Made by a program: the position numbers and the translations under genes | The notes under the pieces: generated by a model | What the model was told of the DNA's origin: nothing | Databases searched by the model: none | What the model saw: the letters and a program-made list of their open reading frames with translations, nothing else | Source: Cristatella mucedo | Lineage: Eukaryota > Bryozoa > Phylactolaemata > Cristatellidae | Direction: 5' to 3' | DNA: 64,000 nucleotides | Assembly: GCA_009760855.2 (NCBI GenBank) | Contig: WPIO01000052.1 | Span: 436,001 to 500,000, forward strand | Shown: positions 56,762 to 64,000 of the stretch, piece after piece | Position numbering within the stretch: position 1 is the stretch's first letter | How the letters are laid out: every line of letters begins with the position of its first letter

Positions 56762-57710
56762 TTAAAACAGTTGTTTTAGTGCCCTCAGAGAACTCAATCT
56801 CTTTCTAGGCACTTTACATTTGCTCCTAAGGAAGCATGATCGAATGGTTAGTGGTAGCATGCCCAATGAAAACAAGCATAACACTGGTTGGAGGTGACAT
56901 GCACAAGGTCAGTATGCAAATATGGTTAGTGGCAGTATGCATAGTGTCAGCACACATAAGCACACAAAGGACGAATCAGGTGGACCCACTAAATGCTGGC
57001 GATAGTATATGCGTTTTTAGATTCTTTTTAAATAATATAATTCATTTGTATAACGTCCTAAGAGAATTTAATCTCTATTCAGGCACTTCACGTATGCCAG
57101 GGGGCTCGAGCCCACGACCTCGGCCAGACCTTGTTTGGGAAGAGCACCTTAACCACTGGACCAAACAAGCTCGATCTGGTCCAGTCGGGGATGTTGTCAA
57201 GCCACGGGGTGTCTTGATGCCAGTCGTAAGTGAGCTCCAGGCTTTGGTAGCATATGAACTAAAGGCACGGTCTCCAAAGGATTTGAGGTTCATACGAGGT
57301 ATATTTAAACTATTAGATTCCGAAAAGCAGGTGTTATGATGCCTAGCCAGGTGCAGGAATATATGTGATAGGTAGGCTGGAGCCAATGAATTAAGGGACC
57401 TAAAAATTGAGTGGCAAAACCTTGAACTCGATGCATTGCTTGACTGGGGGCCACTGCAGGTCAGCTAGAAGTTGTTTAATGTATCAACTGCAACGCTCAC
57501 GACAAGCAAGCCTAGCTACAGAGTTTTACACCAGCTCTAAGCACCTGATTGCACAGGCCGGAAGACCAGCAAGCAGTGAGCTACGGTAGTCCAGACAGGA
57601 TGTCACAAATGCATGGACGAATTTAGATGCGGTATCCTTGTCTGAACAACCCTGAGTTTTAGCAATGTTGTGTAGCTAGAAGTAGGCAGACTTGTTTTGC
57701 TACTGCAAGC
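56731..57710 (-). mobile_element. LINE family A copy with nested SINE-2
   Basis: An (AAT)n tail at 56,731-56,760, then TTTTAGTGCCCTCAGAGAAC. It runs to about 57,700 through the C-terminal region (minus-strand NIPRMNLKSFGDRAFSSYAT) and the thumb. A SINE-2 interrupts it at 57,030-57,175. It lies in the intron between the duplicated exons. Confidence 0.75.
57030..57175 (-). mobile_element. SINE-2, full copy nested in LINE family A
   Basis: The plus strand reads AATATAATTCATTTGTATAA, TAATCTCTATTCAGGCACTT, GGGGGCTCGAGCCCACGACC (B-box complement) and AGCACCTTAACCACTGGACC (A-box complement). The LINE sequence continues on both sides. Confidence 0.8.
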
Positions 57711-58778
57711 TAACTATCTTGTCCTTCTCTTTGTTGTACTCCTTATAATATAGAAAAAATTTAGGCACATTACCATGGCCCTGATGTTCAATTATAGCAG
57801 CTAGTTTCTAATGAAATGGCACTCAAGTGCTGGTGCCGACTTTGAGAAAGTGCCCTAATTTAGGAAGCCATCTCATGTCTTCATTTCTAGACAATTCAAG
57901 ATAGGCTTTTCTTGTTATGCAAATTAGCCCTCGAATGCTGTTATTGTGTCCTTAGCGTGTTTGCAAAAGCGATCTACTATTTCTGCTCTGATTGCAAGGT
58001 CTTATCTTGACAGAGAACTGCAAACTCTTCAAATCGTCAATGTACACGATTTAGTTTAATTTCTTCATGCTTGCTGGAATGAGGTTTTGAAATCATTGAG
58101 CCCATTGGTAAGCAGATTAACTTATTGTGAAATTAACCAGACCAGGCTCTGGAACTGTTTTCCAGCGTTCACCAGTCCAGGCACTTGCGCACTACCTACA
58201 TGTTGAAAGGATTAGTAATACTACTATGTTGGTGTAGCAACATACCACTTGCAGGTTGAAATTTCATAGCAAACGAAAATATGTTTCATGAGACACATGC
58301 AACAAATAGTCATGCTTCTTTGTAAACTGCTGAATGTTGGGAATATGTTGGGTGCCTCCCATTCGTGCTCTTTATTGTCAATCAGTTGTTTCCTTCAGAA
58401 GTTACTTGAGTTCATGGACCACTTCAATTGAGATTATGCGATCATATGGCAGCTTACATCGTGCCACAGCATGACATAAGAAAGGTGAAATTTAATGTAT
58501 TTAGTGATTTCTCCTCTGACTCTCTACGCTTTGCCTGTGAGTTCATTAGCAGATGCAGTGGTCTTCCTCCAAAGAACATCAAAATGGATTGAGCCGACGA
58601 TTCTTTGTATAGTGGAAATCTCTGTTTTTTAGTTTGTGATGTTGCATTACCGACTGCGAGAGCTTTGCTAATCTACCTTATGTTACCCTTGAGTGGTCAT
58701 CTTCCTGGGCATCAGAATAATGGGCATTCTTTTTATCACTCAATGCCTCTCGCAATACATTTCTTCGTGCTTTTTAAG
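57711..58778. other. Intron before the duplicate tail exon, nothing recognised
   Basis: No exon or element is supported. Confidence 0.4.
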
Positions 58779-58956
58779 AATATTCTGTTCAAGCCTACGA
58801 GCCCTGAAGAACTTGAGATAAGAAGAAAGACACTCGTTGGAGCCGGCAGCCGTCTGGCAGCTGTTGACAACTCCTATGCAGAGCCTGGGGAACCTATCTA
58901 TACGTCTACCGAGGCCGTTAAGCATGACGATATAAATGAATTTCACCTCGGGGCAG
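58779..58956 (+). CDS. Duplicate of host exons 11 and 12, fused
   Basis: The acceptor TTTTTAAG ends at 58778 and the donor is CAG|GTATGG. Entry is phase 0 and exit is phase 1. The peptide FKPTSPEELEIRRKTLVGAG aligns with KKPLTDEEVATKRRMLNATG of exon 11, and the last residues (HDDINEFHLGAG) align with exon 12. If the donor is not used, the frame ends at 58,967 with ..GMD. The linker between the two conserved parts differs in sequence (..YAEPGEPIYTSTEAV..). Confidence 0.65.
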
Positions 58957-59700
58957 GTATGGATTAGAGGCATTTGTTTCGTTTAGCACTTTATATGCTA
59001 CGGCTTCAGTCGTTCGAGCATTGCAGTTTCACTTGGCTTGTTAGTGCAACGTTTTCAGTTTTGTCGTCAGACGTTGCAAATTGGAAACGAGCACTGCTGT
59101 TAATGCTTTGCTTGTGTGTACCTCTATTTTGGCCAGTAGAAGATGCAGTTAGGGGTTGATTACCTGAGTTTTTGGCCAGCAGAATATGCAGTTAGGGGTT
59201 GGTTATACTGCAGAATATCACGGTCGAAGAATCGACTGTCTTACAACAGCCGTTTTTGGAGCCAATGCTTTAGCAACTGATCTATCGAGACTAATCTACC
59301 TCTGTACTAAATGCTCGAAGCCTTAGCTTAAAATGTCCATTACATGCTCCTGCCGATCCTGCTGTACTGTCTGAAAGCATATGTATGTTGCACAACTACC
59401 ATGAGGATTCACATTCCCAAACTTAAAAACGTGAAATCAATCAAGAGGGTCATCTAGAGAGCTGGATAGTCAATACCGCAGAATGCCTCATTAAAGCTTT
59501 CCTGCTTACCTAGGCTGCAATAATTGTATGAGCTCCTGATGATCTTTCATTCATGTATTTCATTAATTTTTTGAAACTCTTTATCGGGCTCTAGTACTTA
59601 GCAATGTGCAAATAGTTACCCGAGCTGATTCGTCTGCTGGGGGGCCTGTGCTGAGGCAAGGCTTACAGACTGATACACTTGCAGGTGCACGGTGGTGGAA
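58957..59700. other. Spacer with a short tandem duplication
   Basis: TTTTGGCCAGTAGAAGATGC..GTTAGGGGTTG is repeated directly at about 59,130 and 59,172 (~44-bp unit). Nothing else recognised. Confidence 0.5.
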
Positions 59701-59714
59701 CAGCTTTCATAATC

Positions 59715-60487
59715 TAATGTAAATGTAATTTATCTCCTTCTGAAATCTACAAATTCATAAAGATCATGACTGTGTTACGCAGGAGAGTTTTGTATAGTGC
59801 ACTCACAGCCTAAGCGGCTTTCGGTACGCATTTGGTAGCCAACAGACTTCGTCCCACACAACAAAGAGAAAGTGGGAAGCACAGCAGAGTCAGGAGAGCA
59901 GTTGAGGTAGTGAGTAGCATGAAAGTAGCAGCTCAGGACCACTGAAAAGGATTAGCCATAGTCGGCAGCAGGAGAGTAGTTGTCGTTGCGTGAGAAATGT
60001 GGAAGCGAGTTCCACAGTCTAGGACCTGCAGAGCTAAAGTTTCTGTCGCCAACGGTCTTTAAGCAGAAGAATAGAACAGCTAATTTGTTGTCCACACAGG
60101 ACCTGAGGGGGCGAACAGGCTGAAACTGATGAAGCAGTTCAGCTAGGTACAAAGGAGCCAAGCCGTGGTGGGCCTTGTGGTTCAGCGTGAGAGCTTTGCT
60201 CTGTATCCGTTAAACAACCGGCAGCCATCCTAACTCTTTTAGCAAAGGAGACACGTTATCAAACCTCTGGGACTTGAAGACTAGCCTTGTAGCCATATTC
60301 ATAGTCAGCTGCCACACGCTTAGGGTGTCCTATGAGCAGCAGTTCGGTTTTATCGTCATTTAATTTCAAGAAGGTTTCCGACATCCACGATTGAATGTCG
60401 GCAAGGCAAGCATTCAGTTTCTCAGTTGCTGCAGCAGATTCCGACGGTTTGAATGACAAATACAGCTGAATATTGTCAGCATTAAAG
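59715..60487 (-). mobile_element. LINE family B copy
   Basis: From TAATGTAAATGTAATTTATC to 60,487. The minus strand shows the thumb/C-terminal region (PLYLAELLHQFQPVRPLRS) and FLKLNDDKTELLLIGH at 60,300-60,420. It is truncated exactly where a plus-strand family A copy starts. Confidence 0.8.
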
Positions 60488-61188
60488 TGATATCCTATTC
60501 TGTAACTCACTGCTTACTGGCCTACCAGTATGTGCGATCAGGCGATTGCAGCTGGTGCAAAACTCCGCAGCTAGGCTTGTCTGTTGTGAGCGTCGCAGTT
60601 GCCACATTACACCACTTCTCGCCGACCTGCACTGGCTACCAGTCAAGCAACGGATTGACTTCGAGGTTTTGTCTCTCACTTTTAGGTCCCTTCATTCTAT
60701 GGCTCCAGCCTATCTCTCCTATATACTCCCCCATCAGGCCAAGCATTGTACCACCCGCTTTTCGGAATCCAACAGCCTACAAATACCTCGTACAAACCTT
60801 AAATCTTTTGGAGACCGTGCATTTAGTTCGTATGCTCCCAAAGCCTGGAACTCCCTCCCAACCTGCGTCAGAACATCCTCTGACCTGACCACATTTAAAA
60901 AGAACTTAAAAACACACCTATTTAGGACAGCCTTTAGTGGGTCCCTGTGATTCGTCGTTCATGTGCTTATGCGTGCTGACAATGTGCATGCTGCCACTAA
61001 CCACATTTGCATGCTTACCCTGTGCATGTCAACCCTAACTACGTTGTTTATGTTGTTTATCAAGCATGATATTACTCACGATTCAATCGTTCTTTCCTTT
61101 GCAGCAAATGCAAAGCACTTAGACAGAGACTGAGTTCTCTGAGGGAGCTTTATCAAGTGCATTATTATTATTATTATTATTCCATGGG
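60488..61188 (+). mobile_element. LINE family A, young copy
   Basis: Begins within the FCNSL region and is open for 134 aa at 60,546-60,950 (same frame as 52,405-52,809, near identical). It ends with AAGCACTTAGACAGAGACTG, the second hairpin arm and an ATTATTATTATT tail at about 61,160-61,180. Confidence 0.85.
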
Positions 61189-62630
61189 CCTTAATCACTT
61201 TTCCCAGAGGTTGAGTCTTGCCTAAGAGGAACGTAAGCAATCAGCTTCTTACGAGCAGGATTATTATCGCTCCACACGACCTTGTTGCTGCAGTGGAAGT
61301 AAAATAATGGCTATGCAGAGCTTTGAACTAAATCGCTCTTTTCGAGTGCAGTTCATCTTGCTATTGACAAAGCAGGAAAGAGAGCTGGCCTGGTCTGAAA
61401 CTGGAAACATGACCAGGTGTTTGCATTCGAAAAAACTGGGCCCAATCAGTTTACCTCCCAAGTACAATATTGCCATCATTAATTTGCCAAGTGGCTCGTG
61501 ATAAGCTGCCAGTTTGCTCGTTTAGACGGTTCTAACCCGAACAAATAATGCAAGAAACTGTTGGATTCTGTACGCTTATATTTAAAGAGCTCATTCTGCC
61601 GACAGCTTTGGACTTTGTCTTTACAAATCAAACGTTAGTTATGCATATAAAGATTGGCTTTCAGATGTCAATAAGCCGGCCGACTAGGATCTTGGTTGCT
61701 CACCAAGATCATGCTTCCCCCCCCCCCCAATTAAGACAAAGGCCCAACAGCGTTGCTTCTTCCTTAAAAGCAACACCCGCCTTAAGAATCGCCTCTTGAT
61801 TCATTCATGTGACGATCGTTCGTGTGAACAGTATAGCAACCTACACGCTACATGCGAAGCTGCAACGAAGTGCATGACTCGGCTCCGTGCTGTCGTCGGT
61901 TGAAGCTCTTCTAAATTGTTTTTAGATGTTGAACACGACTACCCAGGATTGGGCTGTGGACAGTGGGACTAGAGATAGACTGCAAATGCCATTAGGTAGG
62001 GTGATCTTCGTGTCATCGAGGGTAGCTAGTGACTGAAGCTGACAGCCCCACCAGTAGCTCAGGCTCTCTGCCCTCTCTACTCTACTCGATGGTTCCCTTC
62101 ACAGAACGTGAGAATGTGTTTCTCAGACAGAACTTGCCTACTAGCACAGTTCCTACTTAAAAAACTAAAGAAGGGTTGCCGAAACTGAAATCGAAGGTAT
62201 TTTGATATCAGTATAAGTTGCCATGTACTATAATTGTATCAGCATCCAAAGAGTTTGTGAATCTGAAATGTAATGCAACCCTGTTAACTTGATTGATGTC
62301 TTCGTACGTCTGAGGCCTGGTTACAAGTGTGGCTGCTAGTCCAATGGAGCAAATGTAAATAGGTATTATTGGAACTTAAGAATGTTTCGCCTGTTGCACA
62401 AGAAAGCCCTTGCGTTCTTTAATGTGGCTCACTCCATTTCTTCTTCAGAAAAGGGGGTGCTAACAAGCAGGAGCATTGCCTATGCAAATCATATTGCATT
62501 GGGTATCTGGAGACGACCTTCTTTCTGCCTGTAGGTAAAGAAATATGTATACGCTGTTATGTATACGTATGTACATACGCTGTATATTTCTCTCTCACTC
62601 ACTCACTGTTGGTGTTTAAATGCTTCTCAG
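61189..62630. other. Spacer before the candidate terminal exon
   Basis: A poly-C tract lies at 61,717-61,728. No supported exon. Short frames at 61,307 and 61,548 have no recognisable domain. Confidence 0.4.
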
Positions 62631-62777
62631 GTCCTTGGCAGCTCATGCTGCATCGAACAGTTTGTGTATGCTAAGCTTATTACTTTAGCTGGCATTCTCG
62701 TCGGTTTGGCTCTAAAGTCGTTGGGAATTCTGATCCTGAAATTTCTGCGTCATCACTCAATTATGCGGACCCAGTAA
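62631..62777 (+). CDS. Candidate terminal exon with a membrane segment
   Basis: A strong pyrimidine tract (TTTCTCTCTCACTCACTCAC..) and CTTCTCAG lead into a 48-codon frame. It holds a hydrophobic stretch (LITLAGILVGLALKSLGILI), a basic end (KFLRHHSIMRTQ) and a TAA stop. AATAAA follows 73 bases later. It enters in phase 0, while the nearest upstream donor (58,956) is phase 1. Read in phase 1 it would end after 14 residues. It could belong to the duplicate gene through an unseen exon, or to another gene. Confidence 0.35.
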   Translation, partial: VLGSSCCIEQFVYAKLITLAGILVGLALKSLGILILKFLRHHSIMRTQ

Positions 62778-62849
62778 AGTCTGGTAGCACTTCCATTGTG
62801 ATCTGCTGCTCTATGATGACGTCAGTTGATTTGGATTTGCTTGTGTCCA

Positions 62850-62855
62850 AATAAA
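62850..62855 (+). terminator. Possible polyadenylation signal AATAAA
   Basis: Canonical hexamer (CCAAATAAAAATG) 73 bases after the TAA of the candidate terminal exon. A GT/T-rich stretch follows shortly after. Confidence 0.4.
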
Positions 62856-63239
62856 AATGTTACGGTATCCAAAATCGCTTGATATCATTTCAGGCTGCCG
62901 TTGTTGGTCGCTGCCGATGCAAAGGCGAGTGCGATCTCTCACGGCTCAGGGTCGAAGCCAGGTCACTATCGCACTTTGTCAAGCCGCAAGTGTCAAAACA
63001 AGCCGGTGGATCAAACTAGTGTTGAGTCGATCCATTGGCGTTTGCCGTTTTCTCAACAGCACACTAGATCTGTTGTTCACACACAGCTGTGAAGCTGCAG
63101 CCTGCTTGCAGCCTCACAACGACGGCACCGTTGCTGCCTCTGCTGCTCCCGAGCTGCTCACAGACACAGCGGAACTAGGACTCCTCACAGGCAGCTCGTC
63201 CTGCTGCAACAGCAACATCTGCTCGTCCAGCTGCTGAAT

Positions 63240-64000
63240 GGGTGACACATCGGATTGGGCACCTTGAATCGCATATCATTATCTCTAGGATGGGTGCTGG
63301 CTGAAGAATCAGCCAGGATCAGCCGGGATCCAGGGGGCTGAATCAGCAAACAACTTCTGTAATGCAGGTACAAATAAGGAAACGAGCGCATGCCAACATT
63401 GTGCGGCCATCGGTGACCACTGCCACGTTAAGGCAGACAGCAAGTCCTACATGCAGCAGCAGCTGCCGGTGAGTAATCCATTTATTCGACCATCTGCAAT
63501 GCGGTTACAAGATGCAAACAAGGCGAGGCTAACAGCCGTATAGACCTCATCAAAAACGTAAGAAAAATATTCTCCTGAAAATCTGCCCAACTCTGCCACC
63601 ACACTCTCATCCATGACATTTCGACCGAGACCTCGCGAGGTGCTCCTAGTCGTGAGATCATAACGCCTGCACGGCCGAGGCGCCGGTGCAAGCAATTCGA
63701 TTCTTGAGCAACAAGGACCAGAGCCGCAGCAGCACAAGATACGACGAGACGAAAGCGACTAAAAGGCGAGTGAACGCCAGCAAGGGGGAGGAGAGGGGTG
63801 GAGGAGGAGTGTCGGAGCACCTTCGATGCTGTGGAGACCATTACCGTGTGCATTTGCCACAGCAGAAGAACTGGGCCAGTACTCCCCCAGCAGCAGCTGG
63901 CTGGCTGGCTGGCTGGGGGGGGGCTGGCAATGCAGCGGCAGCTACTGAGCCTAGCCGGCCAACACGTTCGGCTCGCGAGCCGGCACGAAAAAGCAAAGAG
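63240..64000. other. GC-rich window end, possible promoter or 5' region
   Basis: Base composition shifts to GC-rich with many CpG, purine-rich runs (GGGGGAGGAGAGGGGTGGAG) and GGCT repeats at 63,893-63,928. Open frames exist on both strands, but their low-complexity content looks like composition rather than coding. It could be a CpG-island-like promoter of the next gene. Confidence 0.3.

Noticed and set aside
62857-63237. 127-codon plus-strand frame as the terminal exon of the duplicate gene
   Set aside because: The acceptor at 62,893 is phase-compatible with the donor at 58,956, but the peptide is low-complexity with no paralogous counterpart, and two frames are open, so I did not call it.
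63482-63853. 123-codon minus-strand frame at the window end
   Set aside because: It overlaps another open minus-strand frame in GC-rich low-complexity DNA; openness is explained by composition and no domain is seen.

Overview
This is nuclear DNA from an animal, most likely an invertebrate. Short coding exons are separated by long introns with GT..AG borders and matching phases, and the introns are filled with L2/CR1-like non-LTR retrotransposons, tRNA-derived SINEs, a Ty3/gypsy LTR element and a hAT relic. The lineage cannot be fixed from the sequence alone.

Host gene. Twelve plus-strand exons between 1 and 38,791 splice in frame with no stop. They encode about 807 residues of a WD40-rich protein that resembles the C-terminal beta-propeller part of NACHT/WD-repeat (NWD1/NWD2-like) proteins. 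The gene starts upstream of the window. A second set of homologous exons lies at 52,973-53,327, 56,411-56,634 and 58,779-58,956. It repeats exons 9 to 12 with the same intron phases but has an in-frame TGA, so the 3' end of the gene was duplicated in tandem and the copy is at least partly decayed. A possible terminal exon with a membrane segment and an AATAAA signal lies at 62,631-62,855.

Mobile DNA. Two non-LTR families dominate. Family A has a 3' hairpin, an (ATT)n tail, and APE endonuclease and RT domains. Family B has an (ATTAC)n-like tail. Family A copies occur about 20 times, several in unusual head-to-head pairs with both 3' tails pointing outwards. One tRNA-derived SINE (SINE-2) carries a 3' tail like that of family A, which suggests it uses the family A machinery. 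A second SINE (SINE-1) looks Leu/Ser-tRNA-derived. A Ty3/gypsy element with ~140-bp LTRs spans 30,205-34,766 and has later LINE and SINE insertions inside it. A hAT relic follows at about 35,968-37,732.

Virus-like island. Between the two gene copies, about 44,900-49,620 holds an AT-rich, intron-free run of closely packed plus-strand reading frames. These include a possible double-jelly-roll capsid relic, a coiled-coil protein, a small beta-rich protein and a tail-fibre-like repeat protein that overlaps the preceding frame. Several frames are broken. It looks like the structural-gene part of an integrated Polinton-like or other DNA virus. No polymerase, integrase or packaging ATPase was recognised in the window.
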